From the NCBI GenBank assembly GCA_963727245.1, contig CAVSFO010000018.1:124001-188000 (forward strand): a stretch of 64,000 nt of DNA, given 5' to 3'. The notes under the pieces were generated by a model. It made no database searches, was not told the DNA's origin, and saw only the letters and a program-made list of their open reading frames with translations. This DNA is from JBKQVT01 sp963727245 (GTDB lineage Bacteria > Planctomycetota > Planctomycetia > Pirellulales > Thermoguttaceae). The stretch's first letter is position 1. The number at the start of each line of letters is the position of its first letter. Of the stretch, positions 15,001 to 25,637 are shown piece after piece. The translations under genes were made by a program, and so were the position numbers.

Positions 15001-18000
15001 CCGATGACCCGGTGCTGGGTGGCGGCGTCGTCACCAACAACGGCGCCACGGCGGCCACGCTCACCATCGTGCCGACCGGCTCCACGGTCTTCAGCGGCAC
15101 CATCCAGGATGGCGCCAGCCAGACGGCCGTGACGATCGACGGCCCCGGCACGCAGATCCTCGCCGGCCCCAACACCTATAGCGGCCTGACCACCATCACC
15201 GCCGGCACGTTGCAGATCGGCAATAACGGCCCCACCGGCTCGCTCAACAACACCAGCGTGGTCAACAACAGCGTGTTGGCCTTCAATCTTACCGGCAACG
15301 CGACCTCGGGGGTCGCCATCAGCGGCAGCGGCATCGTGAATCAAATGGGCCCCGGCCTGTTGACTCTTACCAGTCAGAATCTCACCTATACCGGCCCGAC
15401 GCAAATCAGCGGCGGCACGTTGCAACTCACGTCGGCGGCCCCGAGCCTGATTGCCAGTTACTCCCTGGCCGCTTCTTCCTTTAGCGGCAACACGTCGGGG
15501 TATTTCCAGTCGGGCTCGTTTAACGATCTTAGCGGCAACGGCAACAGCCTGGGGGTGAACTGTTGGGCCGGGAACGGCGGCTCGTTCGGCACTGGCCCGA
15601 CCGGCGGCTCGTTCGGCCCGACCGCCACGGCGAACGCCGCGACCACCTTCCCCGGCGGCGGCTTCAACCTCGAAGTCCCGTACAATGCCAGCAGCAATCT
15701 GGCCCACGTGACCTCGTGGACGGACTCCATCTGGTTCCAGGTCAATGCGAGCTATAAGGGCTACCTCATCAACGCCCACCCGAATAGTGACTTTGGCTAC
15801 GACACGACTTGCCTTGGCAGTCCGGCTGGGAATTTCGGTTACACCGGCATCAATCCGAGCACGAATGCTGCCTACGTGGTCGTCGATATTCCCAACGCCA
15901 ACGGCAGCGGCTGGCTCGCGCAGTTGTCGATCCCGGTTACTGTCAGCCCGTACGCCTGGACCATGCTCACCGAAACGGTGACGGCAGGCCAATACCAACT
16001 GTACCTGAACGGCTCGCTTGTCGCCACCGAGGCGCTGCCCGCCGGCACACCTGAACTCATGTTGGGCGACGGCCTCGGCTTGGGCACGGGTGATTGGGGT
16101 GGAGACGGTACCCCCAAGGGAAACCTGGCAGATTTCCAGTTGTATAACACGGTCCTCAATGCCACTCAGATCGCAGCCCTCTACGCGACCGGCGCCAACA
16201 ACACGGGCAACCTGCCTGCCGCTTCTCCGCTGCAGATTGCCACCACCGGCGTCCTTGATCTGAACGGCGTGTCGCAGACGGTGGCTTCGCTGTCCGACCT
16301 GGGCACGAGCCCCGGCGGCATCGTCACCACCAGCGTCGGCGGCCTGGCGACCCTGATCGTGTCGCCCACCGGGGGCTCCACGACCTTCAGCGGCACCATC
16401 CAGGATGGCAGCGGACAGGTCGCCCTGGTGATGAGCGGCAACGGCACCCAGGTCCTCACCGGCAACAGCAACTACAGCGGCGGCACCACCGTCCAGAGCG
16501 GCCTGCTCTCCGTGAGCAACGATTACAACCTGGGTTCCCCCATCGGCGCTTTGACCTTGACCGGCGGCACCTTCCAGGCCAGCACGGGCTTCACGCTCAG
16601 TGCCACGCGGCCTGTCAGCGTCGGGGCCGCCACCGTTGACGTGCCCAACGGGACCCTCATCTTCGCCGGCACCATCGCCGACGCGGGGGCGACGCCCGGC
16701 ACCCTGACCAAGACCGGCACCGGCGTGCTCCAACTCGACGGCAACAGCACCTACAGCGGTGCGACGGCCATCAACGTCGGCACCTTGGCCGGCACCGGCA
16801 CCTTGGCCAGCACCGTCACGGTCAACTCCGGGGCGTTCATCGCTCCGGGCGATAATACCTCCGGCAACTTCGGCGTCGCCGGCACCATGACCCTTGGCGG
16901 GCTGACCCTCAACACCGGTTCCCAGGTCGAGCTCGACCTCGGCACTGGCGGCAACGACCTGTTGGCGGTCAACGGCCTCCTGACGCTCAACGGCGCCACG
17001 GTCGACATCCAGGCCAACGGCACCCTGACCGGCGGCGTGTATGAGGTCATGAGCTACCAGGGCACCTTGGGCGGCAGCGTAAGTACCCTGTTGCCCGGCA
17101 ACCTGCCCGTAGGCTTCTCCGGCATATTCGTCAACAACGCCGCCCTGGACCAGATCGATTTGGAGCTCTTCGGCGCCACGAAGGTCTGGACCGGCAGCAA
17201 CGGCCCCAACGGCTCGGCCTGGGACATCGAAACGACGCCCAACTGGAGCTTGAGCCTCGCTGCCACGACCTATAGCGATGGTGACGCGGTCTTGTTCAAC
17301 GACACGGCCGTCACCGGCAACGTGACCGTCGCGGGCACGGTTGCTCCGGCCGTCTTCGTGGTCAACAACAGCACGCTGCCCTACACCTTCTCCGGCGATG
17401 GCAACATCACCGGCGCCGTGTCGCTCATCAAGCAGGGCACTGGCATGCTGACCATGAACATGGCCAACAACACCTACACCGGCGGCACCAACGTCGGCGG
17501 CGGCGTGTTGGAGATCGGCGCCAGCAGCACGGTCGCCAGCGGCGCGCTGGTCGCCGGGCCCTTGGGCACCGGACTGTTGAACATTTCCGGCGGCACCTTG
17601 CTGGACGGCGGCGCCGGCTACACGCTGGACAACGCCGTGGACATCACCGGCACCGTGACCCTCGGCAGCGCCGGCGCCAACGGCCTGACGTTCGGCTCGG
17701 GGTTGCTCCCGACGCCCGCCACGATGACCCTCGGCGCCGGGGCGACCCTCTACGTGACCGCGCCGACGACCATCGCCGACACGATCACGGGCCCCTTGGT
17801 CAAGGACGGCCCCAGCACCCTGAACCTCACCGCGCCGGTGAATACTCTCAGCGCTCCCACGCAGGTCAACGACGGCACCCTGGTGGGCACGGCGGCCAAC
17901 CTGGGCGTGGCGCCGGTCATTCTGGCCAACGGCGCCAACGTGACCTTCGCCCAGCCTACCAATGACACGCTGTACAATACGGTCAGCGGCAACGGCTCGT

Positions 18001-20681
18001 TTACCGCTGCCGGCCCGGCCATGTTGACCATCGGCGCGCCCTTGAGCTATTTGGGCACGACCACGATCAGCGGTGGCACGTTGCAGCTCGGGGTGGTCGT
18101 GCCCGTCCAGCCGTTGGTCGAGTACCAGCTTAGCGGTACGCCGGGCGGCTCGATTCCCACCGGAATGACCGTGATCAACACCGGGTCGTTGGGATCGGCT
18201 CTCAATGGCACCATGAGGAATGTTCTGGGCGGCGGAAACTACCTCGACACTTCGAGCGCAGTTCCGGGTCCGGTCGGCCAGGGGTTCAACCCGGTCAACC
18301 AGTACATCGCGGGCGTCCATATCAACGATCTCACCTCGTGGACGATGTCGGTCTGGATCGATCCTGACTCCACCCGCAATGGATATGGGTATGGATTGCA
18401 CCAAATCGTTTCCGGGCGCGATGGCTCGACCGTCAGCGGTGCTTACGACAGCTACTATTCCGATACCACCCGGGGCACCATCGGCATTTACACCGAGATT
18501 TGGTCCAGCACTGCAAACAATTGGATCTACTACGGCAACGTCGCCGCCACGATTCCCGAAGACGCTTGGACCATGGTTACCGAGACGGTCACCACCGGGC
18601 AATACCAGGTGTACGTGAACGGCAGCCTGGTGCAATCGATCCCCCTTCCCGCTGGCTACGCGCCGAACTTCTCGCCTGATCCGACCGCCATCTTGAGCGT
18701 GGGCGGCAACGACGGCTACGACTTTTTGGGCGGGGAAGCCGATTTCCGGCTCTACAGCGGCGTCGAGACCGCGGCCCAGATCTTGGACTTGTATAACACG
18801 ACCCAGATTCAGGTCGGCGGCGGACTGCCGTCGACAACGCCCGTGCAGATTGCCAGCGGGGCGGTCCTCGACATGAACGGCCTGAGCCAGACGATCGACT
18901 CGCTGTCCGGTCCTGCCGGTGGCACAGTGACTACGAGCACGGCCAACCCCCTCGGCGCGGTGGTTCTCACCCTGGCGCCGGCCAACACCTCGACCTACAG
19001 CGGCGTGATCCAAGACGGCAACGGCCAGATCGCCGTGGTCGCCAATGGTCCGGGCCTCCAGGTCTTCGCCGGCAGCAACACCTACACCGGCCCGACGACC
19101 ATCAACAACGCCGCGCTGGAGATCACCGGGTCGGGCAGCTACAGCGGCGGCTTCCTCATCAACAGCGGCACGCTGGAGATCGGCGGCCTTGGCGTGCTTG
19201 ACGATGCCTTGGCTAATGGTTGCACGCTCACGCCCAACGGCAGCAGTGCCGTCGTCATGTTGGTTCCGGGCGGCTCGATGCAGGCCCCCAACTTCACCAA
19301 CAACGTGGTGGTGGCTGGCGGCACGCTGAACGGGTCGCCCAACGGCACGGAGACCGCCGGCGTGTTGGTCTCCTCCGGCCGGGTGTCCGTGGTGGACGGC
19401 CAGACGCTCTTCGTGGGCGCCAACGGGCTGTTGGTCGGCTCAGGCACCGTCAGCGTCAACGGCGGCACCCTCGTCCAGGGCGACGCCGGCGGGGTCAACG
19501 GCTACGGCGGCGTGATTAGCGTCGGCGACCCCAGCGGCGGCGGCAACGGCGGCCCGGCCGTGCTGAATATCAGCGGCGACGGTGTGCTCCTGGCGGGCAA
19601 TCCCAGTAATGGTTACGGCGCCGGCCTGCAAATCGGCGTCGGTGGAGCCACCGGCATTGTGCACCAGTGGAACGGCGCCGTGGACGTGGTAGGCAATTAC
19701 TTCTCCGTGGGCGGGGCCCTGGTGCCCGCCACCGCCGCCGGTACGGTTGGCGGCACGGGAAAGTATGACCTTCGCGGCGGCCTCCTCACCATCGGCTCCA
19801 ACGGCATTACCGGCGGCATCGCCGCGATCGGCGCCAATGGCGGCACGGGCACGATGAACATCAGGGGCGGCCTCTGCACGGTCGCCGCTGATGGCCTCGG
19901 CGCCACGCTGGATGTCGGCAGCCGCGGCGGCACCGGCACGCTGAATATCAGCGCCGGGACGGTCGACACCTTCGGTGGCATCACCCTCGGCAACGTCTAC
20001 GGCCAGGCCGCCAGCGTGGGCACGCTCATTCTCAATGGCGGCCTGTTGGACCTGGCCAGCAACGGCTACGGCTCCGCCGCCGGCCAGATCGTCATGGGCG
20101 CCACGGGCGCTAACATGATCCTCAACAGCGGCACGCTGCAAAACGTTTCCGAGATCCTGGGCGATGCCACGATCACCGGTTCCGGCTTCAGTGCCAGCGT
20201 GAGCGGCACTCCGACGCCGTTGGTCATGGCCGGCACGGGGCTCGTGGTGATGGCCGGCTACAACAACTATAGCGGCGGCACCACGGTCCTCAGCGGCACG
20301 CTCGATTTCTCGACGCCCGAGTCCCTGCCCAGCAGCCCCAACGGCACCCTGGACATCGAGAGTGGTGGCGAGGTGGTGTTCGGGGCCTTGCTGGATTCCG
20401 GTGGCGACAGCGCGCCTGCGGTGACGGTTGCTGCTGCTGAGGAAAGCATCAGCAGCGTCACCCACGCCGAGAGCGTGCTGGACTCGCTGCTGGCGCGGAT
20501 GCGGGCTGAGCGGACTGGCGAGTTGGGCGGTGGCAGTGCTGCCGGATCGGTGGGCAGCGTGACTGCCGTGAGTCCGGCGGTAAGTCCGGCGGTTCCGGAG
20601 CCTGGGACGTTCGCCTTGCTGCTGGCGGGGGCTGCCGGCCTGGCGATTGCCGCCTGGCGGCGGCGGAAAGTTGCCCGCTGA
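6034..20681 (+). CDS. Giant PEP-CTERM surface protein with beta-strand repeats and seven LamG-like domains; four frame changes
   Basis: About 4,880 residues if the frames are joined. I chose ATG 6034 because AGGAAAGG precedes it and a signal peptide follows (hydrophobic core, cut near AQA). The body alternates autotransporter-associated beta-strand repeats (motif NTYSGLTTITAGTLQIG) with seven LamG/concanavalin-like domains at about 6550-7215, 10225-10935, 11500-12225, 12975-13610, 14160-14885, 15445-16185 and 18110-18800. Each carries D-x-SGNG-type and W-T-x-S-x-W motifs and ends in ALY. Residues about 4360-4740 are short Gly-rich GTG-x-N/D-x-GG repeats. The C-terminus is a PEP-CTERM sorting tag: VPEPGTFALLLAG, a hydrophobic segment, then WRRRK. 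Known for the family: such tags direct sorting by exosortase. Role inferred: adhesin or matrix protein, with LamG domains likely binding glycans. Frame changes lie near 6530, 8620, 9866 and 10585, where a single extra G explains the last. Confidence 0.85.
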
Positions 20682-20740
20682 GGAGTCACCATCGCAGGAT
20701 AGAACGTCTCTAATCAATTCGCGTACGGGTTTTTCCTCGG

Positions 20741-20785
20741 GCGCCCTGCCCACGACGAAGCAGCGTGGGCAGGGCGCTTTTTTTT
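20741..20785 (+). terminator. Strong intrinsic terminator of the giant PEP-CTERM gene
   Basis: A 14-bp perfect stem, GCGCCCTGCCCACG at 20741-20754 and CGTGGGCAGGGCGC at 20764-20777, with a 9-nt loop, is followed directly by eight T (20778-20785). It lies 60 nt after the stop codon of the giant surface gene. Confidence 0.92.
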
Positions 20786-21443
20786 AAGCAGCCCGTTTGG
20801 CACGACGTGGCGCAGGCTCGCGGGCGGTGGAACCTTCCCCTAGGGTCGTCCACGGTGAACAACAAGCCCGGCGGTCCTTTAGGCCGGGTCCATGCTGGCC
20901 GGGTCTTCCCGTCCCGCCGATACACGTTAGACTGTGGGCAGGCGCCGCCGTGGCAATAACTCGCGGTCCGCGATACCTCCGGCGGTTGCTCGTCTGACCG
21001 TCGCCTCGCGGCCTCGCCGGGCGAGCAGGCGCCGGCGGGCAGCCCGTCAAAGCAACCTTTTCAGGAATGCCCCCTGTGGCGCCATCTTTCCACGGGATCA
21101 ATGTAAGCGTCAACGAATCGACAGCCTTGCGGGCCGTGGCAGGCCGAATGCCGGGTGAATTTCCGGTGGGCGTTCTTGTCGGGGCGATGCGGCGACAAAC
21201 CGGATGATCCGGCATTCTCGACGGCCAGCTACTGCTTGTTGCGATCGGGGCAAGCAAGAAGCAGGAGGCAAGCGCGCGTTAACCGATCGCTGCCGCCGAC
21301 CATGTCGGCATCGTGGTGGTTCAAGATTCAACGTCCATCCAAGACGCTCCGACGGATCAATCGGGGCTTCCTTTCGCCCCACCCCTTGCCCGCCAAATCG
21401 CATAGAATGGAATCCCCGTCAGGATCAGCAGCGCGCCGATCCC
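20786..21443. other. Intergenic region, nothing recognised
   Basis: About 660 bp between the terminator and the 3' end of the convergent permease gene. Open frames exist on both strands but have arginine/proline-rich shadow composition and no ribosome binding sites. No tRNA or known RNA fold was recognised. Confidence 0.5.
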
Positions 21444-22811
21444 TCAGGACAGCGGGTTGCCCTGAATCACGTACACCAAGAACGCCAGGCACATCGCCAG
21501 GTACAGCGCCGGCGTGACAGGATAACCCCAGCACCGATAGGGCCGTGGCCTGTCCGGCTGCTTCCATCGCAACCGGTACACCGCAGCGACCATCAATCCG
21601 GTGAACAATACCGAGGCGAACATGGTGTACGTCAGCAGTCCTGAATACGAGCCGCCCAGCGTCAGCGCGATCGAGACGACGCCTTGATACGCCAGCGCGG
21701 CGGCGGGCGTGCCGGCGCGGGGGTGCAACTTCGCGCAACTGCGCAGGAATAGTCCGTCCCTGGCCATGGCATAGCACAGCCGGGCGCCGCCGAGGATCAG
21801 CCCATTGAGGCAGCCGAACGTCGAAACCAGCACGGCGATGATTACCAGCTTGGCGCCGAGGTTGCCGAAGAGAACCATTCCCGCCGCGACGGCCACCCGA
21901 TCGTCTTCTGCACCTGCGATCTGCTTCATGGGCAGCACAGCCAAATAGGCGAGGTTCGCCAGCACGTACACGGCGGTCACAACGATCGTCCCCAGCAACA
22001 GCGCATAGGGCAGCGTGCGTTTCGAGTCCCGGACTTCCTCGGCCGCGAAGGTCACGTTGTACCAGGCATCGTAGGCGAACAGGGCCTTCGACAGAGCCAG
22101 GGCCAGTCCCGCTAACAACCCCGCCCCAAGGATCTTCTGCTCGGAAAGCGGCTCTGCGGGCGGAATGAAATGGGGGCTGCCGATCCCATGCCACAGCCCG
22201 GCCAGGATCAGCGCCGCCAGCGCGGCCAGCTTCAACACCGTGAACACGTTCTGCACCCAGACGCCTTCGCGAAGGCCCCGAATGTTCACCGCGGTCAGGA
22301 GCACGATCAACCCACAGGCCACCACTTGGGCCGAGTTGATTTCAAGGTGTTCCAGGCCGTTGGGAAGGTGCGCGTGGATGGCGGCCGGGAGCAGGCTGCC
22401 CAGGGGAATGGTTGCCAGCACGCTGTTCTCGCCGCAGCCCGGCACGAGCGAACCGAGATACTTGGCAAAGGCGATGGCCACGGCGGCGTTGGTGCCCGTC
22501 TGAATGATGAGGAATTGCGTCCAACCGAAGAGGAAGGCCCAGAGATTGCCGAACGCTTCGCGGAAGAACGCGTACTGTCCGCCGGCTTTCGGCATCATCG
22601 CCGCCAACTCCGCGCAGCAACTGGCGCCCAGCACGGTGAACAGGCCGCCGAAGATCCACAGACCGATCAGGACGCCGGGAGAAGGCACTTCCCGGGCCAT
22701 GATCGGCAGCGCCAGAAAGATGGCCGAGCCGATCATCGAGCCGACCACCAGCATCGTGGCGTCGAAAAGTCGCAATCGCGGCTGAAGCTGCTCCGGCCGG
22801 GCCATAACCAT
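21444..22811 (-). CDS. Amino-acid permease, APC family (LAT-type)
   Basis: About 455 residues with roughly twelve hydrophobic segments. Near the N-terminus it has the APC-family helix-1 signature VGSMIGSAIF, followed by a Gly/Ala-rich helix with CCAELAAMMPKAGGQYAF, typical of the PF13520 group that includes SteT and eukaryotic LAT subunits. Such proteins import or exchange amino acids across the inner membrane. The substrate cannot be told from sequence alone. The start is uncertain: the frame stays open to 22883, but MVM at 22811/22805 puts the first helix at the usual distance. No convincing Shine-Dalgarno was seen for either. It is transcribed divergently from the FKBP gene, across a spacer of about 300 bp. 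Confidence 0.87.
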   Translation of the reverse strand: MVMARPEQLQPRLRLFDATMLVVGSMIGSAIFLALPIMAREVPSPGVLIGLWIFGGLFTVLGASCCAELAAMMPKAGGQYAFFREAFGNLWAFLFGWTQFLIIQTGTNAAVAIAFAKYLGSLVPGCGENSVLATIPLGSLLPAAIHAHLPNGLEHLEINSAQVVACGLIVLLTAVNIRGLREGVWVQNVFTVLKLAALAALILAGLWHGIGSPHFIPPAEPLSEQKILGAGLLAGLALALSKALFAYDAWYNVTFAAEEVRDSKRTLPYALLLGTIVVTAVYVLANLAYLAVLPMKQIAGAEDDRVAVAAGMVLFGNLGAKLVIIAVLVSTFGCLNGLILGGARLCYAMARDGLFLRSCAKLHPRAGTPAAALAYQGVVSIALTLGGSYSGLLTYTMFASVLFTGLMVAAVYRLRWKQPDRPRPYRCWGYPVTPALYLAMCLAFLVYVIQGNPLS

Positions 22812-23118
22812 TCTTATATCGCAACGTTGCCACGAGCACAACCGCACCATGCCGGACATCTTCGATTCGCAGAGTTTGGCCATCGAGCGGGCGACCTTGG
22901 CGTGGGATATGGTCTCTGCTGGAAAGACTGCGGCATGGCATGAAACCCGGTCCGGTATGGCATGGCTTCGCGACCGGCGATCCGTCGCAACTCATTTGCC
23001 AGCGCGAGCCTCAAGGTTGACAACGCCATACTCGGCTGCGACAATGCGGTAGCATTTTACCGCACTGCGGCGGTCGAATTCCTGTTGGGAGCTGCAGAGA
23101 TGGCCAAGTAGGTGCGAT
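22812..23118. other. Divergent promoter region between permease and FKBP genes
   Basis: About 300 bp separate the two divergent genes, so both promoters should lie here. I did not find a convincing -35/-10 pair on either strand. Confidence 0.4.
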
Positions 23119-23922
23119 ATGCGGTCCGGTGTAAAGGTCAAAGACATCGTGCTTGGCACAGGGGACGAAGCCACCTGCGGCAAGACGGTTGCAGCCGATG
23201 TGCGTCTGTTCCTGAACCACGGAACCGAGCTGGCGGCTGCCCTTACAGGCGGCCCAAGAATGGTTATCGATCTTGCTTGTCGCGACTGTATTCCCGGTCT
23301 GCGCTACGGGATTGAGGGGATGCGTGTTGGTGGGCGGCGGGAACTGATCATCAGCCCTCATTTGGCCTACGGTGCAGACGGTGTGCCTGGCCACGTTCCG
23401 CCCAGCGCAGTCATCCGCGGTCAGGTCGAACTCCTCGACGTTCGGGAACCCGGTGTCCGGAAGCCGGAAGACTATCCCCCCGGCAAACATCTTTTTGTTT
23501 TCCATCCTGGAGAAGCGGCTCGCAATCAACCGCGTTGGCAGTTCGGCGTTGAGGAAAATGGCCGGTGCAAAGTCACGATCGCGCATCCCGTTCCCGGGAT
23601 GCCGTGGCGTCACACGCGCAACTCCCACCGCGAGGCCAACTTGGATGCTGAGACAACGCGGTCACTGTTCGATAGCGCCTTCGAATTGCCGAACGCTTTT
23701 CCGCAGGATTGTTTCCGTCAAGACGAACTCTGGGCAGACACGACGGAGCGGGGCAACGCTATTACCAGAGACAGAGCAGGCAACGCCCTCTGCCTCACGA
23801 TCGGCGTGCTGGAGCGAGGACAATGGCTCTGCTACTTTTCCCTGGCAGAGACAAGTCAAGCCATGCTCGAATTGCCTCTGATGAGGATCATCGATGGCTT
23901 GATCGAAAACGAAGCCAGCTAG
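23119..23922 (+). CDS. FKBP-type peptidyl-prolyl isomerase with extra C-terminal domain
   Basis: 267 residues. Residues 1 to about 112 match the FKBP fold: VKVKDIVLGTG at the start, then the core GIEGMRVGGRREL with ISPHLAYG, and a last strand VIRGQVELLDV. FKBPs speed cis-trans isomerisation of Xaa-Pro bonds and help folding. The usual DG-x-x-FDSS strand is replaced by HGTELAAALTGGP, so activity may be reduced. There is no signal peptide, so a cytoplasmic location is inferred. The remaining 150 residues show no domain I recognise. The gene stands alone and converges with the lipoprotein gene at 23981. Confidence 0.82.
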   Translation: MRSGVKVKDIVLGTGDEATCGKTVAADVRLFLNHGTELAAALTGGPRMVIDLACRDCIPGLRYGIEGMRVGGRRELIISPHLAYGADGVPGHVPPSAVIRGQVELLDVREPGVRKPEDYPPGKHLFVFHPGEAARNQPRWQFGVEENGRCKVTIAHPVPGMPWRHTRNSHREANLDAETTRSLFDSAFELPNAFPQDCFRQDELWADTTERGNAITRDRAGNALCLTIGVLERGQWLCYFSLAETSQAMLELPLMRIIDGLIENEAS

Positions 23923-23935
23923 GCTCCCGGATCAT

Positions 23936-23953
23936 GCCCAACGGCCGTTGGGC
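23936..23953. terminator. Perfect 18-bp palindrome between convergent genes
   Basis: GCCCAACGGCCGTTGGGC is a perfect palindrome placed between two convergent genes, with stops at 23922 (+) and 23981 (-). It has no flanking T run, so termination is only a possibility. Confidence 0.3.
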
Positions 23954-23980
23954 GCAGTCATGCATTTGTGGCGGGCCGAC

Positions 23981-25375
23981 CTACGGGGCTTTGCCGCCTT
24001 TGGCTTCCAGGCACTTCAGGATGAGCCCGCGGGGAACATCCGCCAGGCTGGCGACGTGTTCTTTCGGCTTCTTGCCATTGGGCTTCGGATCGGTGGAAAA
24101 GCGGAACGCCTCGAGGGCCGCTTTCAAGTCGGGGCCGGGCTTCAGGCCGTTGAGGAACTGGTCCCACTCGCCGGCCTCCCCCGGCGTCAACGCGCGATAC
24201 CAGATCACGTACTCCGCCAGCTCCTTGTCGCCGAGCGCGGTCCTGCCGAAATGTTTTTCTTGAAGGGTCCCGTTCGGATCGCTCCACGAGGCGAAACACA
24301 CTGCCGGCAATACGCGACTTGAATCGAGCGACGTGCTCCAGGTTGCGGCCGCCGCGTTCTCATCCCATTTGCCGTTGGTGTCGTAGGGTTTCCGCCCGCA
24401 AAACAGCTTCAGTTCCAGCGAGTCGCCCTCCGCCTCGAAGAGACGGAAACCGCTGGCCTCTTGGAACAGCTCGCTGGCCAGGTCCTCCGGCGTCGGCTCC
24501 TGGTCCTTTGGATCACGCTTCTTCGCCGTCTTCCATTGCGCGAGCCGCCGGTGGAACAGCTCCGTGGAGCGGACGTACTTCTCGAACGAGGCTTTCATTT
24601 TTTCTCGATCGCCCAGGAACGCCAGCGAGGCGGGGAGCGGCCGTTGGTCGGCAACGCCCATTTTTCTGGCCAGCAGCCGCTGCACGTGCGCCAGCAGGGG
24701 CCCGTCGTTGTCGGCCGCGAGCGCCCGGGTCAACGTCGGAATCTCCTGCGGCGAGAAGTAGCCGCGCTGGCAAAGGTAGAGCCCCGCGCGGATGATGAAT
24801 TCGTCGCTGGGCTCCTTCTGGCAATCTGCCATCGCCCGGCCGGTAAACTCGTAAACGCCCAGGTTCTTCAGGTCGTGGCGGAGGTCTTCGTCAAGGAACT
24901 TCTTCAGCGGGGGGAAGTTGGAGTCCCGTCCCAGTTCCGCGGTCAGCCAACCGACGATCAGGTCCGTCGCCTGGTCCGTCGCCTGGCGGCGTCGGGAGAG
25001 TTGCGATTCCAGATCGTCGTCGCCGCGAAAACGTTCGACATAGCAGGACGTGTTGCCCAGCGGCGAGGTAAAGCGGGTATAGAATCCCGCCCCGCCCACG
25101 TCCGCCGGAGTCCGATCGGTGAACTGGCCGGAGAAGACCTGCTTCTTGGCGTCGTCGGATGTCTCGCGTTTCGGATAGAGCCGGCCGATCCGCGCGAGTT
25201 GCTCGGCCGAGAGCGGCTGGACTTCCTGGTCATTCACGCCGCCCAGGTGCCAGCCGGTCAATTTGCGCTGAAACGTCTGGCCCGTCGGCCGGACCTCGAC
25301 CTCGAAGCAATCGTGCTGGCAGCCGGTCAAGCACACGACCAGGATCGCACCATAGTGAAGCCGAAAGAGTTTCAT
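23981..25375 (-). CDS. Hypothetical lipoprotein
   Basis: 464 residues. The N-terminus is a lipoprotein signal with lipobox LTGC, the lipidated Cys being residue 19. The rest is hydrophilic, with no transmembrane segment and no family I recognise; it has a Lys/Pro/Gly-rich C-terminal tail. Its ATG overlaps the stop of the 54-aa gene upstream (ATGA), so translation is probably coupled. It is the last gene of a minus-strand operon running from 27132. Its location, inferred from the lipobox, is anchored in the envelope. Confidence 0.8.
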   Translation of the reverse strand: MKLFRLHYGAILVVCLTGCQHDCFEVEVRPTGQTFQRKLTGWHLGGVNDQEVQPLSAEQLARIGRLYPKRETSDDAKKQVFSGQFTDRTPADVGGAGFYTRFTSPLGNTSCYVERFRGDDDLESQLSRRRQATDQATDLIVGWLTAELGRDSNFPPLKKFLDEDLRHDLKNLGVYEFTGRAMADCQKEPSDEFIIRAGLYLCQRGYFSPQEIPTLTRALAADNDGPLLAHVQRLLARKMGVADQRPLPASLAFLGDREKMKASFEKYVRSTELFHRRLAQWKTAKKRDPKDQEPTPEDLASELFQEASGFRLFEAEGDSLELKLFCGRKPYDTNGKWDENAAAATWSTSLDSSRVLPAVCFASWSDPNGTLQEKHFGRTALGDKELAEYVIWYRALTPGEAGEWDQFLNGLKPGPDLKAALEAFRFSTDPKPNGKKPKEHVASLADVPRGLILKCLEAKGGKAP

Positions 25376-25536
25376 GATAGGGCCCCCGGGCTACCGTCCG
25401 GCGCCAGGATCAACACTTCCACCTCTCCGGTGTCCCTGGCGATCCCCTGGCCGCCCGGCACTTGGCCTGTTGCCGCGGCTTCCAGAGCCCACAGGCACAG
25501 CAAAGCCGCAAGACTCCAACGGCACAACAGCATCAT
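25372..25536 (-). CDS. Small exported protein, 54 aa
   Basis: Starts with two ATG codons at 25536 and 25533, preceded by a good Shine-Dalgarno (AGGGGG, 5 nt upstream), and ends with TGA at 25372-25374 overlapping the ATG of the lipoprotein gene. The product begins MMLLCRWSLAALLCLWALE, a signal-peptide-like hydrophobic stretch with no charged tail before it. A short hydrophilic part follows that includes VEVLILAPDGSPG. No family recognised. The ribosome site, signal-like start and coupled overlap together support a real gene. Confidence 0.6.
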   Translation of the reverse strand: MMLLCRWSLAALLCLWALEAAATGQVPGGQGIARDTGEVEVLILAPDGSPGALS

Positions 25537-25637
25537 CGGTCCCCCTGGCTGGAATTACCCCTGGTATTATCCATCGGTCGGGTGCACTTGGCAATCGGAC
25601 CGCGTAGGGTCTTTGGCCGTGCGAAAGTGGGAACCTA

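Noticed and set aside
14919..19013. 1,364-codon open frame on the minus strand opposite the giant PEP-CTERM gene
   Set aside because: Its composition (Gly, Arg, Ala, Asp, His-rich, monotonous) is what a GC-rich repeat gene gives on the other strand; no ribosome site or domain. The plus-strand frame has signal peptide, domains and sorting tag.
20786..21443. Possible structured RNA between the terminator and the permease
   Set aside because: GC-rich but no recognised tRNA, 6S or riboswitch core; no firm evidence.
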